Origin: CAIXSE01 sp040769125
GTDB lineage: Bacteria; Actinomycetota; Thermoleophilia; UBA2241
Direction of reading: 5' to 3'
NCBI GenBank assembly: GCA_040769125.1
Contig: JAXGLO010000001.1
Location: 868,001-932,000, forward strand
DNA length: 64,000 bases
The notes under the pieces were generated by a model that ran no database searches, had not been told where the DNA came from, and worked only from the letters and a program-made list of their open reading frames with translations. Positions 8,096 to 15,565 of the stretch are shown one piece after another (positions within the stretch are counted from its first letter, which is position 1; every line of letters begins with the position of its first letter). A program made the position numbers and the translations under genes.

Positions 8096-9226
8096 GTGCA
8101 ACAAGAAGAGATTGCCACCCTGTCCGCGCGTGCCGGCCTCGGCAACATCTGGAAGTCTGTCGAGGCCGGAGAGCGCCTCGACGCCGGCCAGGCTCAAGCG
8201 CTGCTCGAGTCGAACGACATTCTCGCTCTCGGGGCCATGGCGGATTACGCGCGCGCCCGCCGGGTGGGCGACGATGTGTACTTCATCTGCAATCGGCACA
8301 TCAATCACACGAACGTGTGTGGCAACCGCTGCATGTTCTGCGCCTTCAGCCACGACGACGGCGACGCCGACGCCTACACGCTCTCCATCGATCAGGTGGT
8401 AGATAAGGCGCGCGAGAGCCTCGCCGCAGGTGGCATCAGTGAAATCCACATCGTCGGAGGGGAGCACCCCGACCTGCCGTTCCGGTACTACCTGATCATG
8501 CTGCGCGCCCTCAAGGAGCTCGCTCCGCACGTTCACATCCAGGCGTTCACGGCCAGCGAGATCGCGCACTTCGCCAGGATCAGCCGCCTATCGGTGACGG
8601 AAGTGCTTCAGCGCCTCAAGGAGGCCGGGCTCGGCTCGCTTCCCGGGGGCGGCGCGGAGGTGTTCAGCCCCCGTGTTCGCGAGATCATCTGCGAGCGCAA
8701 GATCTCGGGTAGCCGCTGGCTCGACGTCATGCGTGCCGCACATAACGTGGGGCTGAAGTCGAACGCCACCATGCTGTATGGCCATGTCGAGCAGCCGGAG
8801 GAGCTCGTCGACCACATGCTGAGCCTGCGAGAGCTGCAGGACGAGACGGGCGGGTTCAACGCGTTCATCCCACTGTCGTTCCAGCCTGCCAACACCGGCC
8901 TCTCCGATCTCGCCGGTCCCACCGGCTTCGACGATCTCAGGATTCTCGCTGCGGCCCGCCTGATCCTCGATAACTTCGACCACATCAAGGCATTCTGGAT
9001 CAACGTGGGTCTCAAGCTCGCGCAGGTCTCGCTGATGTTCGGTGTGAACGACCTTGACGGCACGGTTGTCGAAGAGAGGATCAGTCACTCCGCCGGCGTC
9101 GATACGGCCCAGGAGCTGACGCGCGCGGAGCTCCTGCATGTGATCCGCGCCGCCAACCGTGTCCCCGTTGAGCGCGACACGCTCTACAACGTCGTGCGTC
9201 GTTATGACGATGACAGCGGCGCCTGA
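8096..9226 (+). CDS. mqnE: aminofutalosine synthase MqnE (radical SAM)
   Basis: A radical SAM enzyme of about 376 residues that joins the chorismate-derived enolpyruvyl benzoate to SAM to form aminofutalosine. The cluster motif is CGNRCMFCAF (CX3CX2C) after ICNRHINHTNV. AFTASEIAHFA, SLPGGGAEVFSPRVREIICERKISG and SNATMLYGHVEQPEE match MqnE rather than MqnC. GTG 8096 is preceded by GGAG at 8083-8086. It follows the synthase gene by 20 bp and precedes mqnA. Confidence 0.93.
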   Translation: MQQEEIATLSARAGLGNIWKSVEAGERLDAGQAQALLESNDILALGAMADYARARRVGDDVYFICNRHINHTNVCGNRCMFCAFSHDDGDADAYTLSIDQVVDKARESLAAGGISEIHIVGGEHPDLPFRYYLIMLRALKELAPHVHIQAFTASEIAHFARISRLSVTEVLQRLKEAGLGSLPGGGAEVFSPRVREIICERKISGSRWLDVMRAAHNVGLKSNATMLYGHVEQPEELVDHMLSLRELQDETGGFNAFIPLSFQPANTGLSDLAGPTGFDDLRILAAARLILDNFDHIKAFWINVGLKLAQVSLMFGVNDLDGTVVEERISHSAGVDTAQELTRAELLHVIRAANRVPVERDTLYNVVRRYDDDSGA

Positions 9227-9263
9227 CGCGACCACCGCTAAACGCCGCGGAGACGATGCGCCC

Positions 9264-10130
9264 GTGCGCGTGGGACGCATCGAATTCGTTAACTGCTTCC
9301 CTCTCTATCATGACTTCGAGAGGGAACTCGGTGCACGCGGATATCGCGCGTCCATCGTCGAGGGCCATCCGGCGGAGCTCAACGGCCTGCTCGCCGATGG
9401 GCTGATCGACGTGACGCTGTCGTCGTCGATCGCTTTCGCCCGCAAAGCCGGAGTTCTGGTGCTTCTGCCCGAGGTTTCCATCAGCTCGTTCGGGGCGGTC
9501 GACTCGATCCAGCTCTTCACGCGGGCCCCGCTGCCGGACGTGCGGCGCATCGCCCTCACGGAGAAGAGTGCGACGTCGATCTGCCTGCTCAAGGTGTTGT
9601 GCCGTGAATGGGACATCCAGCCCGAGTTCACCTCTCGCAACGGCCCACTGACGGAGGTTCTGGCGGCCTGCGACGGGTTGCTACTGATCGGCGACGACGC
9701 CCTGCACGTGCTGCGCGACGAGGTGTACCCGTACCACTACGACCTGGGCCAGGCCTGGAAAGAGATCACCGGGCTGCCGATGGTCTATGCCGTCTGCGCC
9801 GCGCGACGCGAGTTCGTTTCCGCCAGGCCTGATGCCGCCGCTGCCGTGGGCGAATCCCTCCTGGCCTCTCGTGACGAATGCGCGGCTCGTCCTGAGGCGA
9901 CGGCGGCTGAGGCGGCGCTTCGCTACGATTTCAGCCAGCGCTATCTCATCGAGTACTTCGACAAGCTCAAGTTCGGGTTCGCGCCCGAGTATCGCGACGG
10001 CCTCAGGGAGTTCTACCGGCGTGCCGCCGCCATCGGGGAGATTGAGCGCGCTCCCGACCTCGGCCGGGGCTGCTTCGCAGGAGATCCGCCGGGAGAGCAG
10101 GGCGGCCAGCTCGGGGAGCGCCTGCTGTGA
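9264..10130 (+). CDS. mqnA: chorismate dehydratase MqnA
   Basis: A periplasmic-binding-protein-like fold of about 288 residues that catalyses the first committed step, removal of water from chorismate to give 3-enolpyruvyl benzoate. The N terminus VRVGRIEFVNCFPLYHDF is the family start, and SSSIAFARKAG and LTEKSATSICLLKVLC follow. GTG 9264 has GGAG at 9249-9252 and places the family motif at the N terminus. ATG 9204 or 9210, inside the mqnE tail, would add about 20 unconserved residues without a ribosome site. The stop overlaps the mqnC start as GTGA. Confidence 0.9.
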   Translation: MRVGRIEFVNCFPLYHDFERELGARGYRASIVEGHPAELNGLLADGLIDVTLSSSIAFARKAGVLVLLPEVSISSFGAVDSIQLFTRAPLPDVRRIALTEKSATSICLLKVLCREWDIQPEFTSRNGPLTEVLAACDGLLLIGDDALHVLRDEVYPYHYDLGQAWKEITGLPMVYAVCAARREFVSARPDAAAAVGESLLASRDECAARPEATAAEAALRYDFSQRYLIEYFDKLKFGFAPEYRDGLREFYRRAAAIGEIERAPDLGRGCFAGDPPGEQGGQLGERLL

Positions 10131-11182
10131 GGCCGGACCGTGGCTTAGGGAGGCGCATGTCGGACGACGAGGCGGTCGCCCTGCTTGCGGGCGGCGACCT
10201 GCTCGAGCTCGGCTGTCGCGCCGACGACGTTCGGCGACGCCTGCATCCCGGCGACGAGGCCACCTTCATCATCGATCGCAACATCAACTACACGAACTAC
10301 TGCGTGTCGGGCTGTCGCTTCTGCGCTTTCTACAGGAAGCCCGGGAGCGACGAGGGCTACCTGCTCAGCGACGAGGAGATTCATCGCAAGGTCGAGGAGA
10401 CGCTGTCGCTGGGGGGCACCGCCATCATGATGCAGGGCGGGCTGCACCCGGATCTGGACATCAGCTGGTTCGAGAGGGTCTTCAGCGGTATCAAGGAGCG
10501 CTACTCCATCCACATTCACTCACTGTCGCCGCCGGAGATCGTGCACATCGCCGGGACGAGCGGGCTCACCGTGGAGGAGACGCTCAGGCGCCTGCAGGCC
10601 GCCGGCCTCGACTCGCTGCCCGGAGGCGGCGCCGAGGTGCTGGTGGATCGGGTGCGCCGGCAGATAAGCCCCCACAAGATCTCGACCGACACCTGGCTCG
10701 ATGTCATGCGCGTGGCTCATCGGATCGGGATGCGGACGACGGCCACCATGATGTTCGGCTCGCTCGACACCGTGCCGGAGCGCGTCGAGCATCTGCGCCG
10801 GATTCGTGAGTTACAGGACGAGACAGGGGGATTCACGGCGTTCATTCCGTGGACCTTCCAGGTCGGCAACACGGATCTTGCCGCCGGTCACGTGCCGGCG
10901 ACCGGCGTCGACTATCTGCGGATGCTCGCTGTGAGCCGCATCTACCTCGACAATGTGCCCAATATCCAGGCCTCGTGGGTGACTCAGGGTCTCCGAATGG
11001 GGCAGGTGGCGCTCGCCTTCGGCGCCAACGACATGGGATCGACGATGATCGAGGAGAACGTCGTTGCGGCGACCGGCGTCCGCAATCAGTGCGACGTGGG
11101 TGAGATGGTCAGGCTCATCCGCGCCGCAGGGCGCACGCCGATCCAGCGGACGACCCTTTACGGCGAGGTGCGGCGCTACTGA
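10127..11182 (+). CDS. mqnC: cyclic dehypoxanthinyl futalosine synthase MqnC (radical SAM)
   Basis: A 351-residue radical SAM enzyme that cyclises dehypoxanthinyl futalosine. The motif DRNINYTNYCVSGCRFCAFYR holds the cluster cysteines. IHSLSPPEIVHIA, SLPGGGAEVLVDRVRRQISPHKIS and the C-terminal ANDMGSTMIEENVVAATG are MqnC-type. GTG 10127 overlaps the mqnA stop and has GGGGAG at 10113-10118 with 8-base spacing. ATG 10157, with GGGAGG only 3 bases away, is a weaker choice. MqnC and MqnE are paralogs lying either side of mqnA. This gene ends the cluster; no clear terminator follows. Confidence 0.93.
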   Translation: MRPDRGLGRRMSDDEAVALLAGGDLLELGCRADDVRRRLHPGDEATFIIDRNINYTNYCVSGCRFCAFYRKPGSDEGYLLSDEEIHRKVEETLSLGGTAIMMQGGLHPDLDISWFERVFSGIKERYSIHIHSLSPPEIVHIAGTSGLTVEETLRRLQAAGLDSLPGGGAEVLVDRVRRQISPHKISTDTWLDVMRVAHRIGMRTTATMMFGSLDTVPERVEHLRRIRELQDETGGFTAFIPWTFQVGNTDLAAGHVPATGVDYLRMLAVSRIYLDNVPNIQASWVTQGLRMGQVALAFGANDMGSTMIEENVVAATGVRNQCDVGEMVRLIRAAGRTPIQRTTLYGEVRRY

Positions 11183-11309
11183 GGCGCGATTCGACGGCGT
11201 GCAGCGCTACCCCATCTCAAACCACGCCTGAATGTAGCACTGCCCCCATCTAGTCTGTCCTATCCCCGAGTAGTACCGACACTCGGAAGTCTCTTGTCTC
11301 ACTGAGGTG

Positions 11310-11367
11310 GGGCGACGCATCCTTCTCTGCAAGGACTGTCCAGGTTCTCGCAGAAGGAGCGTCGCCC
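11310..11367 (+). promoter_or_regulatory. hairpin that would bury the transposase ribosome binding site
   Basis: GGGCGACGC at 11310-11318 pairs perfectly with GCGTCGCCC at 11359-11367, and CCTTCT at 11321-11326 pairs with AGAAGG at 11352-11357. The right arm contains the Shine-Dalgarno sequence (AGAAGGAG, 11352-11359), and its last base touches the ATG at 11368. In a transcript reading in from outside, the site would be sequestered, as is known for some other insertion sequences that limit transposase synthesis. Confidence 0.6.
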
Positions 11368-12331
11368 ATGACCGATGATGATGTGCTTTTCGCCTACCGT
11401 CTACGTGTGCTCGCCAGCGCGCGGGAGCTCGGCAGCGTTGCCGCGGCCTGCCGCCTGCACGGCATCCACCGCTCGACCTTCTACCGCTGGAAGGCGCAGG
11501 TCGACCGCTTCGGCCTCGAGATCCTGCGGCCCAGGGAGCGCCGCCGCCCGCCGATGCCGAACGCGATCCCGGTGCTCGTCGAACAGCGCATCATCGCCTT
11601 CGCCCTGGGCGCTCCCGGCTCCGGTCCGGCGCGCATCGCCGCTGAGCTCGCGAGGGAGAAGCACGGCGGCCTCAGGGTCTCGGCGAACGGCGTCTGGCGC
11701 GTGCTGCGCCGCCACGGCATCCACACCAGGGCGCTACGCAACGGGCTGCTCGCCGGCTACGCATCTCCGCCCGAGCCCGAGCGCCACATCGCCGTCGATC
11801 ACCCCGGCGAGCTTCTGCCGATGGACTGCTTCTGCATCGGACGCCTAGCCGGCACCAAGGGCGTCGTCTGGCAGTACACGGCGATCGACGCCGCCTCCGC
11901 CTTCTGCTGGGCCGAGCTGCACGTGACGCCGCGCAACCCCGACGTGCGCTTCGCCAGCCGGCTCGCTCACCGCGTCGCCGGCGACCTGCGCGAGGCGGGC
12001 TGGGAGCTCGAGCGCGTCTCGACCGACAACGGTTTGGAGTTCCGCAACCACGTCTTCGACGAGAGCCTCGCGAGGCTCGGCGCCAGGCACACCCCGATCA
12101 GCCCCGGGCGATCGCAGTCGAACGGCTTCGCCTGAGCGCGTGCAGCGCACCATCTTAGAGGAGTGCTGGAAGCCCTCCTTCGCCCGTTACCTGGTACCCA
12201 AGTACATGGGCCTGCGCCGCGAGCTGGTGCGCTACCTCGAGCTCGACAACCACGACCGGGCGCACAACGGGCGCCTGACCCGTGGCCGAACGCCCGCCGA
12301 GGTGCTCGGTGCTGCTAAGATGTTCCGCTAG
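11368..12331 (+). pseudogene. IS481-like DDE transposase, frameshifted before the catalytic glutamate
   Basis: The first part (11368-12135, 255 residues) has a helix-turn-helix (LGSVAAACRLHGIHRSTFYRW) and an integrase core with the first two acidic residues (LLPMDCFCIG and STDNGLEF). It ends at SPGRSQSNGFA with TGA 12133-12135. The rest, starting ERVQRTILEECWKP and ending GRTPAEVLGAAKMFR, continues one base later to 12331 and contains the expected third catalytic residue (E of ERVQ). Skipping one base at GCC-T-GAG restores a complete protein of about 320 residues. It is most simply a frameshift mutation; programmed +1 shifting at the TGA is an alternative. Confidence 0.75.
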
Positions 12332-12370
12332 CAGAGCGGATGTGTCGCTACATCTTGGCGTCGGTACAAT

Positions 12371-13651
12371 CTAAGCCTCGCGGATATCGCGAACGAAGAG
12401 CCCTATTACTGCTGATGCTGCAATAAGGACTCCAGTGAAGATGAAGAGCACGCGAGTGTCGAGCACTCCAGCCAAGGCAGCTCCGGCCAGCACGGACGTC
12501 GCGTATGCACCTTGTGTTAGCGTGAAGCGGGTACCCCATACACGCCCTCGCAGCGGCTCGGGTGTGACTTCTTGGACGTACGTGTCAACAGCGAGTAGCG
12601 CACACGCGTTGGCTGCACCAGCGACCATGTACGGCAGAGTGGCAATCCAAACTGTCGGGATGGCTGCAACGGTCATAAAGCACGCTCCTGTGACGCCGAA
12701 CCCAAGCAGCATTGCGATCCCTTTGCGCACCCTTCTCGCGAGAGCGGCAATTGCGACCGAGCCGGCCAAATAGCCAATGGCCAACGCTGCCTCTAGCGCC
12801 CCGAACGCCACAGTCCCTCCCTTGAGTACCCGTATCGCTAAGAAGAAGGTCAACGGATAGGTAGCACCAGATCCGGCTGCCGCTACGATGGATATCACGG
12901 TGTTTGCGCGGAGTCCGCGATGGCGGCTGAGGAATTGCAGACCCTGCCGCAGTTCACGACTAACGGAGAAACCGTGTGATGATCCGGGGAGGCGAGGGGG
13001 TGCCTGGTATTGCATCAGGAGCAGCGCAACCGCAGAGGCCATGAATGTCAGCCCATCAATGTGAAACGCCATGGGGAGCGGCACGTATGCTAGCAAGAGT
13101 CCAGCAGTGCCGTAACCAAGCACTTCTGTCACATTCTCGCCTATGGCCAGAATTGAGTTGGCCCGGAGCAACGCCTTCTTCTTGACGATGTCCGGCAGGA
13201 TCGCCAGCTTGCTGGGATCGAAGAATACTGCCGCACTCGCCATCGCGAACGCTAGCGCGAAAACACCTGCAACAGAGCGCGATGCAACGATGGGGATTAG
13301 CAGCACAGTCCCGGCGCGAAGCAGGTCGGCCAAGATCATGACGAGTCGCTTGTTCCAGCGATCAACGAGCACACCGGCTAGTGGACCAAGCAGGACATAC
13401 GGCACGGTGTAAATGGCCAGTATGGCACCCGTGCTGAGCGTTGAGCCCGTGCGCTGATGAATGAGCCAAGGGAGAGCCACCATTACCAAGCGGTCCCCCA
13501 TTTGTGAGATGAATTGACCGATCCACAGCAGCACGTAGGCGCTGTTGTGCGTTAGCGACGTCGCAGATGGCTGGTTGTTTATCTCGATGCTCGCCTCGAT
13601 GCTGACATCCTCCTCGCACGGCTCCGCAACGGTGTCTTTACTCAGCGCCAA
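12371..13651 (-). CDS. MFS transporter (EntS/macrolide-efflux type)
   Basis: A 426-residue major facilitator with about 12 hydrophobic segments. It begins with an acidic cytosolic tail of about 35 residues, then YVLLWIGQFISQMGDRLVMVALPWLIHQRTGS. Motif A-like GVLVDRWNKRLVMILADLLRAG is clear, and PEPLRGRVWGTRF matches the central loop of the efflux family. The only start is TTG 13651, with no good ribosome site. The gene is less GC-rich than the housekeeping genes and lies within an accessory block beside an insertion sequence, suggesting transfer. An efflux role is inferred; the substrate is unknown. Confidence 0.85.
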   Translation of the reverse strand: MALSKDTVAEPCEEDVSIEASIEINNQPSATSLTHNSAYVLLWIGQFISQMGDRLVMVALPWLIHQRTGSTLSTGAILAIYTVPYVLLGPLAGVLVDRWNKRLVMILADLLRAGTVLLIPIVASRSVAGVFALAFAMASAAVFFDPSKLAILPDIVKKKALLRANSILAIGENVTEVLGYGTAGLLLAYVPLPMAFHIDGLTFMASAVALLLMQYQAPPRLPGSSHGFSVSRELRQGLQFLSRHRGLRANTVISIVAAAGSGATYPLTFFLAIRVLKGGTVAFGALEAALAIGYLAGSVAIAALARRVRKGIAMLLGFGVTGACFMTVAAIPTVWIATLPYMVAGAANACALLAVDTYVQEVTPEPLRGRVWGTRFTLTQGAYATSVLAGAALAGVLDTRVLFIFTGVLIAASAVIGLFVRDIREA

Positions 13652-13872
13652 ACGCGCTGAATGAGTTGGAGCAGCCTACGCGATTCGGTTCATAAGGTGG
13701 AGCCAATCATCGCGTCGTTGGCATGTGTTGTCCATTCTGGCGATCGCCCTCACCGTGATTTCTCGCTATGTCCATTGAGTCGAACACGTGCTCGGTGTGG
13801 CGGCTGTTCTAAAGTGCCAAACAGAACGTCAACCAATATTCATCGAGCATGGCAACATCGCTGGGAGGGTTC

Positions 13873-13917
13873 ATGAGTTCGCCAATCAAGGTTCACTCGC
13901 CAATCAAGGTTCACTGA
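13873..13917 (+). CDS. candidate 14-residue peptide with internal repeat
   Basis: ATG 13873 follows GGGAGGG (13863-13869, a close 3-base gap) and encodes MSSPIKVHSPIKVH before TGA at 13915-13917. The peptide is the in-frame reading of the two 18-bp repeats, so SPIKVH occurs twice. It may be only a chance translation of a DNA repeat. The shared KVH-stop ending with the second tiny frame 60 bases downstream is what makes it worth listing. Confidence 0.2.
   Translation: MSSPIKVHSPIKVH
13879..13914 (+). repeat. 18-bp direct repeat, two tandem copies
   Basis: Two exact copies of TCGCCAATCAAGGTTCAC lie side by side (13879-13896 and 13897-13914). The last part, AAGGTTCACTGA, recurs at 14044-14055. 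Spacing and copy number do not fit CRISPR. Confidence 0.85.
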
Positions 13918-13928
13918 GCAGCGCTGGT

Positions 13929-13949
13929 GCGAGTCGGTCACCGACTCGC
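13929..13949. promoter_or_regulatory. 21-bp palindrome, possible operator
   Basis: Bases 13929-13949 form a perfect inverted repeat of two 10-bp arms (GCGAGTCGGT and its complement) around a single central base. The one-base loop makes it a poor RNA hairpin and a good dimeric-repressor site. It lies 29 bp before the second tiny frame and 186 bp before the HD-GYP start. No regulator can be matched to it. Confidence 0.45.
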
Positions 13950-13977
13950 GGTTCAAGTTTAAGTGCGGGAGCACACC

Positions 13978-14055
13978 ATGAAGAAGCTTGAGAAGGTGCT
14001 AACAACCTTTCTCATTGCCGTCGCCGTGTGCGGCGGCAGTGGCAAGGTTCACTGA
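13978..14055 (+). CDS. candidate 25-residue signal-like peptide
   Basis: ATG 13978 has GGGAG at 13967-13971 with 6-base spacing. The product starts MKKLEKV, continues with the hydrophobic run LTTFLIAVAVC and ends GGSGKVH. It therefore looks like a bare secretion signal: positive N terminus, hydrophobic core, small residues, short polar tail. A cysteine follows the core, but the preceding AVAV is not a good lipobox. Its last 12 bases repeat the end of the upstream tiny frame. It could be a secreted signalling peptide, a remnant of a secreted protein, or chance. Confidence 0.35.
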   Translation: MKKLEKVLTTFLIAVAVCGGSGKVH

Positions 14056-14134
14056 TTCACGGTAACGAATTCGTTTAGGTTCAGCGGCGCAATGCCGATA
14101 TAGTCGGTGTCCCTTCACACAAGGGCGGTTTGCG

Positions 14135-15565
14135 TTGCCTGAGCTTCCATCGAGTTTTAAAGCACTGTCGATATTCACGACAGTGCTTGCTGCATCAGCG
14201 GTGGCCTGCACGGCACTGTTCGTTTCTCCTGCCGGCACGCTGACCAATGCCCTCCTGGCCTGCTTCGTATTAACTGCACTGGCCGTTATTGCTGAGAATC
14301 TGGCAGTGGAGTTTGCGGGCAGAGTCACAGTCACCGCCGCCAACCTTCCCGTGTTGCTCGCCATGATGTTCTTGGGCCCCTTGCCGGCCATGGCGGTTGG
14401 CGCAGTGGCTGGGATATGGGGTTTCTGGCGGGAGCGATCTGCTTACATCGTGTTGTTCAATACGGCAAACTACGTGGTGGCAGCGGTCTTTGGAAGCATG
14501 GTATTCACCGCGTTGCAGCAGGCGTTCGGCTTCAGCATTGAGGCCGTGAGCCTCTCCTTGCTCTTGGCGGGCGCGATTGCCGCAGGTGTCTATGAGTTGG
14601 CCAACATGGGCATCGCATCCTTTGCGGCGAGCCTCATGTATGGGACATCAGTGATCGCCTACTGGCGAACGGAGTTGCCTCCATTCCTCAGGTCGCTGGC
14701 CGTCCTTACAAGCCTTGGCCTTATGACAGCAGCCTTGTATGCACAAGCTGGTGTGGTCTGGGTAGTCCTCCTCTTTGTACCGTTGCTTGCCAGCCAATAC
14801 ATGTTCAAGCTCTTGGTGCGTGAGAAAGCACATGTCGAGAGGCAGAAGGAGCTCAGCGATCAGTACCTGGAGATGAACATCGGGTTGGCAGCCGCTATGG
14901 TCGTGCTGCTTGACAGCAAGGACGAGTACACCGCGCAGCACTCCGCGGCCGTGTCGATGTACTGCCGTGACATGGCTGTCGTCCTCCGACTTCCTGAGGA
15001 GGAGACTGACGCACTCCACATGGCCGGGCTGCTGCACGATCTCGGCAAGGTTGGGGTGCCGGACGCGGTTCTGCGCAAGACGACCGCCCTGACTGACGAG
15101 GAGTGGAGGCTGGTTCGCCAGCATCCGGAGAAGGGCGCGGAGGTGCTCTCACATCTTGTGAGCTACCAGGATGTGGCCGACATCGTGCGGTACCATCACG
15201 AGCGTATCGACGGGAGCGGGTATCCGGCCGGCTTGTCGGGCGAGAGCATTCCTGAACTCAGCAAGATCCTCGCTGTGGCCGACTCCTATCACGCTATGAC
15301 GTCAGATCGGCCGTACCGTGCCGCGCGCAGTTCCTTCGAGGCGCTCAAAGAGCTGAGGCTCATTGCCGGGCGTACCTTGGACTCACGTTATGTGGAGGCT
15401 CTGGCGACTGTACTTCACGACAAGGATCTCGCTTATCGCGACGGCAGCTCCACCGACTTCATGGACGAGTACGAGCGTGGCCGCATCAACCTGCGGCTGC
15501 GTGGGCAGGCACTTGCCGACGTCAGCGGCCTGATCGCAGTGCGGGGAGACTCAGCGGCAGGCTGA
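14135..15565 (+). CDS. membrane-bound HD-GYP domain protein (putative c-di-GMP phosphodiesterase)
   Basis: A 476-residue protein. Residues 1 to about 225 form a membrane domain of roughly seven hydrophobic segments, resembling the MASE9-type sensor region (AANLPVLLAMMFLGPLPAMAVG). A short linker (VREKAHVERQKELSDQYLE) then leads into an HD-GYP domain at about 245-430, with GLLHDLGKVGVPD and the diagnostic HHERIDGSGYP. Such domains hydrolyse cyclic di-GMP; metal-ligand residues appear intact. The start is TTG 14135 with AAGGGCGG about 7 bases upstream. Its 3' end overlaps the convergent bioY by 44 bp. It may sense a membrane or extracellular signal. Confidence 0.88.
   Translation: MPELPSSFKALSIFTTVLAASAVACTALFVSPAGTLTNALLACFVLTALAVIAENLAVEFAGRVTVTAANLPVLLAMMFLGPLPAMAVGAVAGIWGFWRERSAYIVLFNTANYVVAAVFGSMVFTALQQAFGFSIEAVSLSLLLAGAIAAGVYELANMGIASFAASLMYGTSVIAYWRTELPPFLRSLAVLTSLGLMTAALYAQAGVVWVVLLFVPLLASQYMFKLLVREKAHVERQKELSDQYLEMNIGLAAAMVVLLDSKDEYTAQHSAAVSMYCRDMAVVLRLPEEETDALHMAGLLHDLGKVGVPDAVLRKTTALTDEEWRLVRQHPEKGAEVLSHLVSYQDVADIVRYHHERIDGSGYPAGLSGESIPELSKILAVADSYHAMTSDRPYRAARSSFEALKELRLIAGRTLDSRYVEALATVLHDKDLAYRDGSSTDFMDEYERGRINLRLRGQALADVSGLIAVRGDSAAG

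Larger units (their letters stand above)
11233..12352 (+). mobile_element. IS481-like insertion sequence, about 1.12 kb
   Basis: The element is delimited by TGTAGC at 11233-11238 and its inverse GCTACA at 12347-12352, consistent with the TGT...ACA termini of IS481-type elements. Beyond these six bases the ends match only imperfectly. One frameshifted DDE transposase fills the interior. I see no target-site duplication at the flanks, so the ends are provisional or the insertion is old. It sits 50 bp after mqnC and 18 bp from the end of the convergent MFS gene, marking the edge of the conserved cluster. Confidence 0.6.
13652..14134. other. 483-bp repeat-bearing spacer between divergent genes
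   Basis: This separates the leftward MFS gene from the rightward HD-GYP gene and is visibly lower in GC than the flanks. It holds an 18-bp tandem repeat (13879-13914), a 21-bp near-perfect palindrome (13929-13949) and two tiny frames with ribosome sites (13873-13917 and 13978-14055), both ending in the same bases, AAGGTTCACTGA. No longer gene is supported. Promoters for both neighbours must lie here, but I cannot place them with confidence. Confidence 0.5.

Noticed and set aside
11220..12365. Target-site duplication around the insertion sequence
   Set aside because: Bases flanking the proposed ends (CTGAA on the left, TCTTG on the right) do not match.
13879..13914. Possible CRISPR array
   Set aside because: Only two directly adjacent 18-bp copies with no spacers and no cas genes.
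13978..14055. Lipoprotein signal peptide in the 25-residue candidate
   Set aside because: The residue before the cysteine is valine, not Gly/Ala/Ser, so the lipobox is poor.
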